The notes under the pieces are model-generated. The model was not told the DNA's origin. It worked only from the letters and a program-made list of their open reading frames with translations, and did no database searches. Below are positions 1 to 13,600 of a stretch of DNA of 64,000 bases, piece after piece; position 1 is the first letter of the stretch; every line of letters starts with the position of its first letter. Source of the DNA: Phytoseiulus persimilis (Eukaryota > Arthropoda > Arachnida > Mesostigmata > Phytoseiidae); the NCBI GenBank assembly GCA_037576195.1, contig CM075101.1, positions 47,864,001 to 47,928,000 on the forward strand, given 5' to 3'. A program made the position numbers and the translations under genes.

Positions 1-3000
1 AGGGGGGAGGGAACTCCTCAGGACGCAATCGACATGGCTTCCAAACCGGTGAGAATGTTCCTGATAAGATTGAATCCTAACCCAACACTTTCGCTCATAG
101 AAGTAGAATGTGATCAATCCTTCCCAATATGATCTGGGACTCCGTGACCCCCTCACGACTTCCTCGTGTATATTCACTTCCCAGCATATCGACTATCAGC
201 ATCTCCCGAAGTGCCAAACTCTTCCTCAGCTCCCACCCCATCCGACTCCTCCAGCAGCAGCCCCTCCAAATTCGTTGTAACTTCTTCAATTGGGTAGTAA
301 CACTACATGTTCTCCCACTGACTGTACCGAGCTAGACAACCCTGAAGAGATGATTCTCGGAAGGGCTTCGAAGGAATGGAAAAAATTGAAATCGAATAGA
401 AATGAAAATATGATCGAGGAGTTTTTGGCGGTAGAGTTTTGCCCAGCCCTGGGTGCGTCACGGCTTGAAGCAAGTACCCGAGGGGCTCTGGGAGATACAT
501 CGGAATGTTCACGTTCCCCGATTTTCTGCGGCTGAGAGTCACCCGTTCATCTTTCGCGAGCTATCCGCCCCACCTGAACTTCAAGGGGACGGTTCCATCC
601 TCTTCGATCGAGAGACCACTCCTTCCGTGCGTCGGAGAAGCTAGAAGATGGCATTCTGTCACTAGAGACTACCATTTGAAGCGGGAATGCTCTGCTGAAG
701 GCAGAGAGGTGATATTTTGAAACTCGTTGAACGAGCATCGCGTCAATTGCGAAAATTGCTGCCTCTATCAAGAAAGCAATGCCATTCCTTCTTCCTAGTT
801 GTTAAGACAGTCTCCGTTTAGGGCTGTTCCAGTTGCCTGCGGCGTTTCGAAGTCCACACGAACTCCAATGCACAGGTTCTCTTTGAAGTCCTCTGCGAGT
901 CGGTGTTGATCTCTCGAAAGTGGTCATTGTCGAGTTCGTTTGCACACATTTTCCGAGGGTCGAGTCGAAGTGCTTCCTAACGTTCGATTTTGGTCGGAGT
1001 GAGGCACTAGCTGACCCCGGTTTGCCAAACGCTCGCTCAACGATTATACAAAACGAGCCAGTAGCCGTCTGAGGCGGAAAACATGCGAGTATAGAGTCAG
1101 GGCTCCTCAAATGAGCAATGGGCCTTCTCGGGATATCGGTCTGATCGAGCTGATCAGTATCCAGGGTCGGTTCTTTGTTAGTTTGCTGCTGGTCGGGCGG
1201 CCCACCCACCGACCGGCTGAATAGTTGGTGGAGACCGGGTGGCTAATCGGACTCCTCGGTCGCTCTGCTTGTTTCGTCCGACCGAGAGAAGAATACTAGA
1301 CGTGACTCCAGCTGCGGCGGCTGCCTACGTACGAAGTAGTTTTTTTTTTCCTCAACCGACTAACACAGCACACCACACACTAGCTCACGAAGCAAAAGAG
1401 ACGAGCCAAGCAACCATCAAAGCGAGCGAGGTTTTGGTTCTTCTCCCAATAATAAGCCCTCTTCGTTTACGATGGATTGGAGCTCCTCTTCCCTCTCGTC
1501 TTCTGTTCTTTTTTTTGAGGCGAGCCGGATCGCAGCCGATCCGCCCGAACCGCGTCAGCAGCCAACCAAGGCCTAGACGTCCCTCCTCGTCTCCTCTTCG
1601 TCCGAGCGAGTTTCCACGCCTCCCTCTGCCAGTTCCCGATACCCTCTTGTCTCGGAAGGAAAAGATGGAGCGACGTGTTGTCATCGAGCCGGCGGCAAAC
1701 CCGCAGCTGAATCCACCTTGATTTCCGGGATCCGACGGGATCTCAACGCTTCTCTTCGAGCAGGGGTGCGTCTCCAGGATCCGGATCCTTCAAGTTGGAG
1801 GAACATGGGTCCGGTAGGTGCGTCTGGCACTGTTAGAGATCGATATGAGTGTGCACGAAGGTTCGTTCCTACCCTCGTACCGAGCAACGGACTCGAAAAG
1901 TGATTCCGAGCACATGGATACACACTCTGGTCGGCCATTAGAGCCTCGAAACAAATTTACGAGGTCACTGCTGCTTCTCGGATCGAGCGGAAGGCAGCTG
2001 TGTTCAATGCCGTGCGAGCCTCGACCCAAGGGCCTGGTGGAGTGTCTGTTCACGAGCGCGGGGTTCTCATTTCCATTAGGCCTCCGCTGTGTTTGACTGT
2101 GGTCCTTTCTCAGCTTCATGTTGTCTCCGACGACAAGCCTTCGCGTTTCATAATGGATGCTATGCCGCGCTGTCGTTGTTCATCCTTCCGTCGGACTCTT
2201 CGTGTGGCGCTGCTCCTTATCAATTCTCGCCGCTAGATCCCGACTCGTGCTTCTCGTGTTTTGCTTGCTGCACACGTCGTTGGCATTAATGAATGACCTC
2301 AGAGGGAACCGGGCGAGGATTTTCGTAGGAGACGGGTCGACGGCTGTCTTCAAAAGGGCCACGGAAATCACTGTAATCAAGAAGCGAAAAGGAGCTGGAA
2401 GCCTCAGCTGGTTAGCTTTGATGCCGCAGTAAGCGGCTCGCAGAGAGGTGGACGGGCAGGGCCGAGGATTCGTTGCGTTGGGAATGCAGAAGTTCTTGGG
2501 CGGTGATACATCAGGCGGTCATCATGCTCGACATCGAGTGATCATGGGGTAAGCTACCCACCGAGGAGTTCATCACGTTTTCCCCGGCGGAGTCTCGCGA
2601 GTCGAGGAAGAAAATTTGAGGAGGAAGTCCTCCTTCGAAAACGATATTCCAGGACAGGAGATGATGATCGGCCCAATCGTATATCTTCGCCGGAAAGATG
2701 TTCGAAAGTACCCCGTGAGGCCGAAACCCGTGAACTCCGAGAAGCTCGATGGACCTCGAGAGTTGAGGCGCCAGTGTTCAGTGTTTAACAACAAAGCCGA
2801 GAGAATTGGTTCGGGACAGCGAAAATTGTGTGGTTCTCCCAAGATGCGAACCATCGATCTGGGAATGAGTGAAATCAGAGGAGCGAGCCGGAAGGGAAAG
2901 CCGGACCGGTTATGGACTCGACGATCGAAGGGGGTCAGGCCAGCCTTCAACAATGGCGTTCGAATCCAGCTTCCGAGGAGCTGGCTGAAAAATCGAAGGA

Positions 3001-5488
3001 TGCGCCCGAGGTTCGACAACAGTCCGCGAAACAGTTGGAAAACAATTTTCCCCTTGAACGCTCTCGACTCGAGAGCTGTTGGTGATTGTTCAAGCGAAGA
3101 GTTCCCGGCGACCAATCAATCAATAAATAAATCCATTCGCTGCTGCCGTTGTTTGCTCGTCTGGGCATAGACCCGTCTTGCTCGGTCGCAACCCCCTGGC
3201 TCTCACCGACGAGCGAGAGTTGAAGGCGACACATGCGTGAACTGCGTGAACGAGGATCGCTGGTAAACATTCGGGAAAAGACCCCGTTGAGCGGGTAGGG
3301 AAACGTGCAGTCGATGCGCGCGGGGGAAACGCGAGACACTGGAACTCAATCGAGCGGACTGCGCAGCGTTGTGCTTGACGAGAGTGCGCTCCCGTGCGGT
3401 TTCCAAACAGAGGCAAAGGGCTGAAAGAGGAGCTTTCGTTCAACAAGAAGCACAGAGTTGATTGCGTCAGAACTATCAAAGACGCAAGCGGGTCGGGGAA
3501 CTCCATTCGACAGGCGGGAAAATCGTAAACGAGACTCGGGGGAAATTCAGGAAAACTTCATAGAGAGAAGCTCGTCGGCGGTTCCCAGGAATCCGTCGAG
3601 AAAAGTGGCGCGAAGAGCCGCGTCGTGGTGGGGCACCATCAGTGCGAGAGCTGATGGAATGTCGTTAGCTCCGGAGGAGTCGTCGTCGATGGTTCTCTGA
3701 TTCGCTCATTTTCCTCGACTGCAGGGGTCTACGATGTTTGCGGAAGCGAAATCTCGATCTTGACACGCGCAGCGGATCCTCAAGGTGTTCCCACACCGGA
3801 GCTGAGCCTCAGAGAAGAGCCCCCAGCGACAGAACCACGCAGGCGACAGGCCTCGCTCAGCCGGAAAGGAGATCAGCGAAATCGCTGAACAACTTCGGAG
3901 AGCTTGTCTTTGCCCATGTTCCGTGAGACACAGGTCGCCGAGAAATCGAGTAGAACGATTTCCTTCAACAGGAGGGAGGAGAACGAGGGGAAACGCTCCC
4001 GAGGAACAACGAATGATGAACTGACATGGGCGTTGGCTGTGGTAGTTTGGAGGCGCTGGACAACAATCCGTGTCATCAGCTTCAGACGGATTCTCCCCCA
4101 CCACTTCACATGGTGCTCAATTTTCCCAGCGACCCAATGATCTGGGAATGGGCCGTTCGACCCGCTCAAGATTTTCTCCCTTGAGCATCGCAGCGCACGA
4201 TCGCGAGTGCTCTTCGGTGAGAGATCTCCTGCGTCGATGTTCGTTCCCCTACTCCGGAAGTCGACGCAGTGACCCGTCGAGCTGACCTTGAAGACGTCGC
4301 TGGAAACAACCCGGAGAACGCATCGAAGATTTTCAAAAAACCGAGCCACTTACTCGCGTGGGACTCACCTCAATTTCTCGTATCCCGTGGCGCTCCTCTC
4401 GAATGTTTGGCCTCCTCAACGTCTGAGAGTGGAGCCTTTTCAGGGTTCCGAGTTCCTGTGACACACTGTTCGTCACTTCGGCGGTTTCGGAATCGACGGC
4501 AGGTGTTCGAGAGGGTGCTCGCATGCCGATGTCGAGTCTAGATGATTTGACAGCCGTCATTCGGGTTCATTAAAGCGGGAATTTCGACCCCGAACCGAGT
4601 TGCCTCTTGCGTCGTCGCGGAGAGTTCAACTTCGAGGTTATTTCTCTTTTTTTTTTTAGCACACTCGGAGTCCCAGCCTCGCTCCGTCCTCCGTAATGGG
4701 AGGGAACGAGCTTTCTTCCAGGTGACGCAGTCGATTCATGTCAGCAACAAACAAGCAAATGAACAGACAGACGGACGAACAAGTGAGCGAGGGAGCGAAC
4801 GAGAGAGCATGTTATTTTTAAGTGCATCAGGATTACGCGACGAGGCTGAGTCGACACAACCATTGTTCCTCTGGAAATGCTTCGCTCGCAGCAGCAAAAC
4901 ATAACGGAAAGCTCTGTTGCAACGTCCGACTCTTCCGGGAATGTCCGAACTCCGAACACGCGATAGTCGCAGACAGAATCAGTTGTACGTAAAATGACGG
5001 AGACTCGTGGTGGGGGATCGAGTGGGAGAACGTTCTCAAAACCAAACACCCTGACATGCGCAACCAGACAAACTAGCCGCGTCAGGAACGATCACGTGAC
5101 ATGGGGAAACAGCGTCGGTGGTGATTTGGAGCGTTGGGGGCGAGGAAAATGTGGAAAAAGGTGCTCGCTGATGCACAAAAGACTCAACAGACCCTCTGCT
5201 TCCCTGCTCTCCTTGCCGTTGCTTGGAACATGCCGACCGGGTCTTCCCAGGGGATGATCTCCCCCAAATGCTCCGGGAGGGCCTTGGTATTGGACGAGAT
5301 AAGCGCTCATGACCGCTGCAGTCCTCACAAGTTCTCGGAAACCCGTTTAGGAGAATTTCAACTTCAAGCCTGCGCTCTTAATGCAGTGACGTGTGTAATT
5401 CCGACTTTTTTGCGAGCTGTCCTCTTTAGGACGCCAGCATGAACGTTGGCAGCCCTGATTGTTTCGTAAATCGCAGATGTCATAACCT
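1..5488. other. No supportable gene
   Basis: Open frames here are Arg/Ser/Pro-rich and overlap on both strands (for example around 2573-3170), with no domain. At 1665 an ATG in a good context (AAAGATGG) opens only 18 codons after a pyrimidine-rich stretch (about 1330-1660) that could be a leader, but no donor follows. T10 at 1340-1349 and T11 at 4647-4657 are the only simple runs noted. Confidence 0.45.
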
Positions 5489-5507
5489 GGGGGGGGAGGG
5501 GGGGGGG
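5489..5507. repeat. Poly-G tract (G8-A-G10)
   Basis: Eight Gs, one A and ten Gs on the plus strand. Confidence 0.95.
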
Positions 5508-8500
5508 AATTGATTCCGTTTCCAAAGTTCTCAGAGTCTGTTGCGCTGGTTTTCATAGGATGATCGCCGACGCTCTCGAGGGTACAATCAATCTCATGTT
5601 TGGAATTGATAGAATACTCTCTCAAGACACCGGAATGAATCGTTTAGTGCATCGTGAAGAAAACGACATAATGAAAGTAACTCAGGTAAAATTGCTCGAG
5701 CACGACCGGATTTGGAAACGAGATTCGAGGACCTCCGCCCGAAGTTTACGCCCACCTTCTCTGTAACGCATCCTGGGGGAAGCTAAACTGATCGGCAGGT
5801 CCTTTGATTGGGGGTCTGAAGTTCTGGTTCCTGGATGGAATTCGTCGGGATGGATTCCAACGTTTGGAGATTCTACAAGTGGAAGCAATTGCATGGAATG
5901 TGCTGCCGTTGGGTGATCGTTGAGCATCATCGATGGAGGTTCGATCTAACCGGACATTTTTCTTGCGGATGAGCTCGCAGATCGAATGTTGTTTGTGTAT
6001 TCGTCACAAATTCTCATAGAGAGCCCGTAGATTTCTCTTATAGTTGAACGAAGCTATCAAAGATGCTCCCTGAAGTCTATCTCGCAGAAGATGGCACTTG
6101 GGGCTTTCGCTAGCCTTGAGGATTCCCGGCCTACCGGGCGAATTGGGAGGCGAGTTTCCTGCGGATTCCTGAAGCCTAGGAGATTCAGATCGCGCGTCAA
6201 CCGAACATGCCACATAGAACATCTTCTGGAAAACCAAACAAACCGGAGGCATCACCCTGTGTTTGGAGGAAGGATCTACTAGAATCATCACCGAAGTTGA
6301 CCCGAGCGAACGAACGGAGTGTCCGTGCGTCGACTCAACATAGCTGCCTGCGATTGACAAGCGAGTCTGCCGGTCAAGCAGTGAACTCAACGGTTCAGAA
6401 CTCGTCCGGCCCTAAGATGATCGGGGTCGTGGTTGCTTGTTAGTCCGGTTCCAGAGCCCTCAACTGCACCGCAGGCGATCTACGTGGTCAAAGTAGCGAA
6501 TTCGGCGAGCAACATATTTTGTGCTGAAGTTCAACCAACCTGAAGATTGTTGTGAGCGCTCCCGCCGCGGATAAAACCGCTGAGATCGTGAAGCTCTTCG
6601 GGGAGGTCGAATAACTGGACGTTCGTGATCAGAGCCCTTGATTCCACATATCGGGCGGCTCTTGCGCCGCGAGAGAGACAGAGGGCATGTGGAAGCTATT
6701 TGTATTTACGCTTGCCACATCGTGGTTGAGTATGGAGACTCTGCGGGCTCGCGTGCGTGTTTGCTCGCGTGCGCCACGCGGCTCCAGACACGCTTCGGCC
6801 TAAACCCAAACGAACGGAACGAACGCGGTTCGGGAGGAATCAATACCTCTGATAATTCTTTCCGCGCCTCCAGATGAAGTCAATTCCGTAAAAGTGCCAC
6901 AGATACTGAATGAATATCGATCGCTTCGCAGGATTCAGCGGAGAAACCAGTTCAGCCTCCCCTTCGGCCGCGTGCTGTCGTAATTGGAGCTAGATGGATG
7001 ACGGGTGTGACGGGATTTATGATCTGCACGAAACGTTCTCAAAGTCCCGCCGAGCCGTTTATGTCGCTTGAATGTCAGTTATCCTTTCCCTCCCGGGACG
7101 GCACAGAATACAAGATCTCACTTTCTTGGAGACATTTAGATGCTAGATATCGTCATGCTCGCAGGAGCCGGCGGAGCAAAGTCTCCCGGCGAAGCACTAT
7201 CGGATGCTGTGTTCAAAAACAGGAGCGGGAGTGTTCCTCGACGCGGAGCTAAGCTACAGCTGCCTCTTCCGCTCTAAAGTGTTCCTCGACTGTGAAACGA
7301 AACCTGACCGAAGGAGTAGGGTTATGGGAGCGAAGGAGAAGCCACGGCGAAGCGAAAGTTGCATAATAACTGCGAATGTGGAAGACTACTCTGACTGGGA
7401 GCAGAAAGAATGCGATCTGGGAAAGCCCTGTCAGTAGCGCTCCTCAGGTTGTTCGGTCGATGAATTGCTTGTCGGCTGCTTGTTGCGCAATCGATCTTCA
7501 CGCAAGGTCGAGCTAGCCGTCCGCAAACAGGAAACAGTAGGCGGATGAATATTCGGAGAATACAAACAAATAGTGACGCGAGCAAGTCATGGGGAGCTGA
7601 TGGGAACGAGCCCCGAATAACGGAGCGGAATCAGGTGGAGAGTGAGGTTCCAGGAGAAAAAGTCGGGAAGATTCCAAGAACGGAGGTTTGCAATGCCTCG
7701 AGAACCAAAGAACAACACCACTCATTGAGGCGAGAGACGTTGTACGGACTGACGGTAACAGTAGAATGAACGGATTGCAGGAACGGCAAGAGGAAAAATG
7801 GAGAAGAGAATAAGGGGAAGGGACAACCAAAACGCAGGAAGTGTGCAATAGGGGAAGTAGAAGAGACAGTGACCAGTGAACGGCTGGCTGAGATTGAGTC
7901 CACCGAGCTCCTCCGGGGAGCAGTGAGTCATGTGCATATTACTCCCTCGTCTCCTCTTTTGCCGCCAACCCTCCCCTCTCTCTCTGTTCTTTTGCTCCTC
8001 ACTCGGGTGAGCGGCCCGGGCTACCGATGCCCTTGAGGAATCTCCGAAGGTCGAACTGACGCAAACGGCTTCGACCGAAGCAGCGCTAACGACTCCGAGA
8101 CACGCGACTGTACAACGAGATAACAGTGACCTCCTTTCCCTCGAATTCTCTCTCAACCCATTTTTCCTCCCCGCTCCCTCCAGTTGCCGCACTTGCTCTG
8201 TCAAAACAGAGCGTTACAAAGCTTGAATCCCGACCGGGACCATAGTTACGACTGTGGCGTCTGGCTCGTTCCTCTGGGTCCGTAGCAGTTGCCAAGTCGT
8301 TATCAAGTAGATCCATTCGGGATGTATAATTCGAGAAACAGAACGTCGCCACTTGTTGCTCTCGTGGTGGCCGTCGAGAGTCCGGAGACCGGGGAAGTGC
8401 CGCCGGGAATCTCACAGGAATGGTCACGGAACGGGGCTGCTCTCGGGAAGCACCTTGGATTTCGCTGAGCTCGCTCGCAGCTGAATTGAAAGGTTGATTT

Positions 8501-9841
8501 GTATCTGTAATATGCAATCAGATTCGAATAAAACCTGAAAAAATGAACACATGACCATCGGAAGGAGTCGTGGATTCTCCTGACTCTCGCCCGTGTTCTC
8601 TCCATTTCCGCGCTGCTCCTTTTGCCGGGTACGTCATGGGCATCGTGACGTGCATTCCCTCTCCTCGTTGGGCGAACGCTGGAGATTAGAATCGAATCGC
8701 GCCGACAGCCGTCCGCGGTGCTTTTGTTACGTTCTCGTTCGCCTTCGCCTGGTCTTTGGTATTCCTCTCTTGAGTTGAAAAACACGGAACAATGACCCAT
8801 GATGGAGCTTCCAAACGGGGCGTTCCGATGCTCGCTTCGTCATCGGCGAATGGAGATCTAAATCGTGTTGAGGGAGACTCTGCGGGAGATTTCAGCAGCG
8901 GCAGGAGAGCCTGTTGTGGATAGACCTCGCCAATGTCAGAGATGTTCAAGCTGGCCCTGCATCCAGGAGTCCCGAGTGCTCAGGAAGCAGGTCCGGCCTG
9001 TGACGGATCATGCCGTGGAGCAGTGTACATACAATACGGAGCTCCTCTCCCGTCCCGCTTTTTCAGGGCATTCCTGAAATCCGAGGCCATAGACGACTTC
9101 TATTCTTCTTGCCTCCCTTTTGTTTCCCGTTTCCTCATCTTGTTCCCGTTATTCTATCGACGCCGTTCGTACTGTCTGTCTTTCTCGAACGCGCCCAGAC
9201 TTCGCCATTATTTGTTCCTCTTCCCCAGTCCCTCCGTTCATATTCGTCGACAATGTCCATCTTCCAGCTTCTCCCCGAGACCCTCGCTTCCCCTCCATGC
9301 ATGGAAGTCAGTCTCTCCCTCACGTCTCAAGCGAGCGGGGACTGCAGCGCGAACCAGGCACTCGAGCTTGTCACAATGGAAAGACCCGGATGGAGAATCC
9401 TTAGACACAGAACTGTTCGTTTCCAGCTGACTTGATATCTCATTCTCGAGCAGGAGTATTCATCCTTGTACGTAACTGGTACTCTCTGTTCCTCTGCCCT
9501 CCTCTCCCATTCTGCGCTGGTCGTGTTTCCTGCTCCTCCACACTCTTGCCTCGATGTGTTCCCATCTCGTTCGCTTCGACATAAGTGAGTTTCGCTCTCT
9601 GCAATCAGTAGGAGCGGGGGCAGACGGTTTTTTCCTTCGTCGCATTAATCAGATAAGCCGAGAAAGATGTCCCCTAAAAAAGATTGCGCACCTCGCGATC
9701 TAGACGCAGACGCACAGCGACCTATGGTAATTCAGGGCTTTTTCTGTGTCGAACTGCGTTCAGCGCCGGCCCCACTCCCGCTGCTCCCGTCGTGGAGCGA
9801 AAAAGAATCGGGAGCCGACAGTTTTGTGTATCTGCTGTAAT
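5508..9841. other. No supportable gene
   Basis: I see no domain, tRNA or repeat array. From 7500 to 9650 pyrimidine-rich and purine-rich blocks alternate, which keeps long Ser/Arg/Pro-rich frames open on one strand at a time; I read these as compositional. Confidence 0.45.
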
Positions 9842-10255
9842 CTACTGCGCAGCGTTTCTGATTGCGTGCAGGGCGGCTGTAGAGCAGAGTAGGTATGGGG
9901 AATGGAAATAGAAAGTGGGAACTTTGTTCCCCGTTCGCGCATCCCTCCAATCAGGAGTGGCAAGCTCCTCGGCATATCTCCCTCCGATCACGGCCGGTGA
10001 CTCCGGAAAATGGCTGCTGGTCGAGGACTGCACGCAGTTCGGAGTCGCTTGATCGGGTGCGTCGGTCGGTGCCGCGGCACGGGAAGCCGACAAATAGATG
10101 AGGACTAACACGGCGATCAGAAGACACTTGAGGAACGGACGGCGAGTTCGCGAGACACGCTGTCTTGAAAGCTTTTTGTTGAGTGTGTTTCCGATTCCTG
10201 TGTTCACTCGTCCGCGGACTTCGCGTCGATGAGCTACGACGACGGAGGACAATTG
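9842..10255 (-). CDS. Possible exon with a membrane or signal-anchor segment
   Basis: An open frame follows an AGCTAGCAG acceptor-like site at about 10256 and runs to TAG at 9842. It has a basic stretch, then a hydrophobic run (FLKCLLIAVLVLIYLSA) and a Ser/Thr/Pro-rich segment, the order seen in type II membrane proteins. There is no ATG before the hydrophobic run, so a start exon upstream would be required and none was fixed. Frames at 10275-10678 (minus) carry a TTTTTGCAG acceptor-like site but no recognisable domain. Family unknown; chance is a serious alternative. Confidence 0.15.
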   Translation of the reverse strand, partial: QLSSVVVAHRREVRGRVNTGIGNTLNKKLSRQRVSRTRRPFLKCLLIAVLVLIYLSASRAAAPTDAPDQATPNCVQSSTSSHFPESPAVIGGRYAEELATPDWRDARTGNKVPTFYFHSPYLLCSTAALHAIRNAAQ

Positions 10256-10678
10256 CTGCTAGCTACCAACATGTTCACCACCGCCAGATTCTCGACCCAC
10301 TCTCGCAGCCATGCGGAGGGAAATTCTGAGGTTGCGAGCGGAACGCCAACGCACTCAAGAGCATCGCATCGCGGCCGCGAGAATCTCCGCGCGGAATGAG
10401 CGAATCCAGACACGTGGAGCCGGGGCTTCTGCTCTCGGTTGTATCCTGCAAAAACAAATAGATCCCGCGTCGGTAAACCGCTCCACACCGGAAGCGGCCC
10501 GATCTGGCTGCCTCACAACGAAGCCTCGTTCTGTCGTTTGCGAACGGGAAAAGCAGTAGCGCTTCGAGGTCGCATGAGCAGCGTTCAAAATTCCATTGGC
10601 AAAAGTCAAAGACTCGTCGAGGCATTCTCTGAATAGACGGCCGACGTTAATGGCGCGGAACCTACGGAGCCAGAGCAT

Positions 10679-13600
10679 AGCTTTGATGGAGAGGCTTTGA
10701 AAACGCCGCCGCCGCCCCGTAACGATTAACGCCTCGCGTCAGCTGATACCGGACAAACAATCCACGGTGCCGGCCGGGGTACGGGAACCATCAAGACGCG
10801 AATATTTAATCTGAGGCCTTTCTGAGCAATGGTCAATTTTTCACGAATCACTTCGACCGAGAGCCTCCGATGCGAGCATCGTATGCGTCTCCTACACAGC
10901 CCATTATACTGAACACTACCCAAGAGTTCGGGACTCGCTCCCAGGATTAGAGCATTTGGGTGGGTTCCAAATGTCGCTGGCGATGAGATCGACAGGGGTG
11001 CTTGATTGGATGACCAGTCAGGGACGTGATTCTTCTCTGAGAAATCTCCTTAGCAATCCCCTCAGGACGATCCATCCGACCCAGCCTTCTAGCTGTCCCC
11101 GTCGGAGCGAACGACGACTGTTTCTGAAGTCAATCATGCTTCCCAGTCATCATCATCCAGGATCGATTTGCGATCATTTCTCCTTCGTTCCATCCGTTCG
11201 TCCTCTCGTCTCATCCTTCTCTGCCTCAGATCTTGGACGAAACTTGAAGGGTGAACTCTCGAGATGGAGCCAGGCTCGAGTTGGTTTGCCTAATCTCGAG
11301 CCTCAACACTTTTCGAAGGAAGCGCGCGGGATTCCTTCGCTCCTGAAAAGTTCGCTCAGCTCAACAGTCGGTGGTCCTCTCATCGAAGACCAGCTGTCGA
11401 GGCGTTACTAATCCATCAAGTCGGTGATCTCGGTAATCTATCCGTTGGCTCAACGCATCCTAATTGAGCATTGCAATGAGGCTAACGATGCGTTTTTAGC
11501 GCAGATTTGCAGCTGGTGCCTGGAAGGCGGGAATCGAGTCCGCATCCATGAGTCCGCATAGCGCAAAAATATGTGAATGGATAGGTTCAGCGCAAGGACC
11601 ATAGATCAACTTGGAGCTTAATCGCTTCCGCGGCGCCGAGCGCGGGAAACGGTCACGTACTCGCGAAACTTTCTTCTCGGCCGGCCGGAGGAGGATGTGG
11701 CAATTAAGAATCCACTATGTAAATGCAATACAACAGACGTCAACACATTGGATCTACCAACACCCGATCGAAGCCGCCGTGCGAACTCTCTCCTGACGTA
11801 TTTTCGCCGGCCGGGTCCAACGCGGGTCGGAGCGGGGTTGGTTACACACGTCGAATGATAACACGCCGGAGATTACACTTGGAGCGGTCACGCGGTGTGT
11901 CCGGAATTGCGGCGGAGGTTGTTGGGCGCTATCTCAATCGGATTTCCGCGTTCGGCCGGGGGGGAAAACGGTTCTCCGGTGACTCGTAGCAGTCGAGGCC
12001 CGTCCCGAGGTTCACGAAGTATATGAATGCAGAAACAAACGTAAGAGTTCATAGAATCCGCTGACGCACCACGAGCGTACGCGCCTAAAAAATCGTTGCG
12101 CATGATGTGCGACACCTCACCCACGCAAACGTGAGTGGCATACCACCCGGCTGCGCAGAGCTCCGGCCGGCGATAGAACACGCGCTCATAGCAGGTCTTT
12201 GAGCTCCGTTGACTGTGCTGACGCTTTAGTCTCGAGCGCCTCTCTCTCTCATCTTCTCAAACAGTCCCTGATCGAGAGCTGCGGCCGAGGTCGACATCGA
12301 CGGGCATTGTGTGCTGGGCGAGCGCGCGTCGAAAGCTCTGTGGACTCGGATTCCTCGTGACAACTTCAAGCTCCCTGACCCATGGATCTGTTCCCTTTCA
12401 CCACCGGTTCAGAGAATTGAGCCATGGCCTCGGGGAGGGCTCTGTAGATCTGCGGCGTTGGCAGGCTGACTTCATTCGAGCGCGCACTGTCTCGAAGCTC
12501 TCGGCCAAAATGCACTCTCGGATCCGTCTGGTCACTGACCGTGTATCTCGAGGATTCCCGTGATTTGCAGAAGAGATGAGCGCAGGTGTCGCCGCGACGT
12601 GGTAGAGGTTGCGACCATCCGTGGCCTATGGGACGTAGCTTATCGGCGACTGGCACAGCCAAGAACTAACACACAGTTACATAACGGCCGTAGTAGTTAG
12701 CACAGAGTTGGTACGCAGAAGAGAAGCGAAACATGCTTCAATTCGCCAGGCTACTAGAAGTGGAACCAAGATGGAATTACCCTCAGTTGGTCCCAAGTGA
12801 AAATAATGAGCTATTCTATTAGCCCGAATTCATCGCTTCATGGCTGAACTGAAAAAGTCACAGATTTGGACGCGACCGGCTGTCTGTCCAGACCATGACC
12901 GACTCTGAATTTCAACTCAATCAAAATAACGAGCAGCTTGAGTTCTGAAAATGTCATCCAAGAAGAGGGGCGTCGTTCGAGGAGTATTTTCCTCCTTCTG
13001 GTGAGCATCGCTGGTTCGGGCCGGAGATCTTTCCGTGGAAGATCCGCACTTGACCAGTTTCAATGGAGGCGAAAAAAAGACGAGTCGCAATGCCCTGTGC
13101 CAGTTAGCTCGGGTTACGATCTCTTTCCTTTCGAGAGGCTTCTTTACGCTGTAGTTCTTGGGTTACGTAGCAGGCGGAGGCCGGTCGGGCTTCAACATAC
13201 GCTCTGACGTCTTGCCGGCGCTAACGGGGGGCACGTCGCGTTGACTTCTCGGCTATTTCGTCGGCGGAGCTCCATTTGCTCGGCTACAGATCCGGTTATC
13301 TGTGTAGGGTGACATTCCAGTGTAGCGAAGATGATTCTCGCAACGATGACTGAGTACCCTCAATCGAGTCGACCACTCCAGTCGATTCTCTCGATTCGAT
13401 CGAATAACGATAGTCAGGGGCGAAGCACGACAGCAAGAATTCTCCAAGCATTCGGTCGTTAGGAGCTAATCGTTCCCGATCGACGAAGCATGCGTGCCCA
13501 GCTCGATTCTGGATGAACTCGTCACGAGGCGATGTTGACGGACGGATTATGTTCGCCGGCGGCTGTTGCCCGAGGTCGGGGAAAAAGCAATCGAGATACA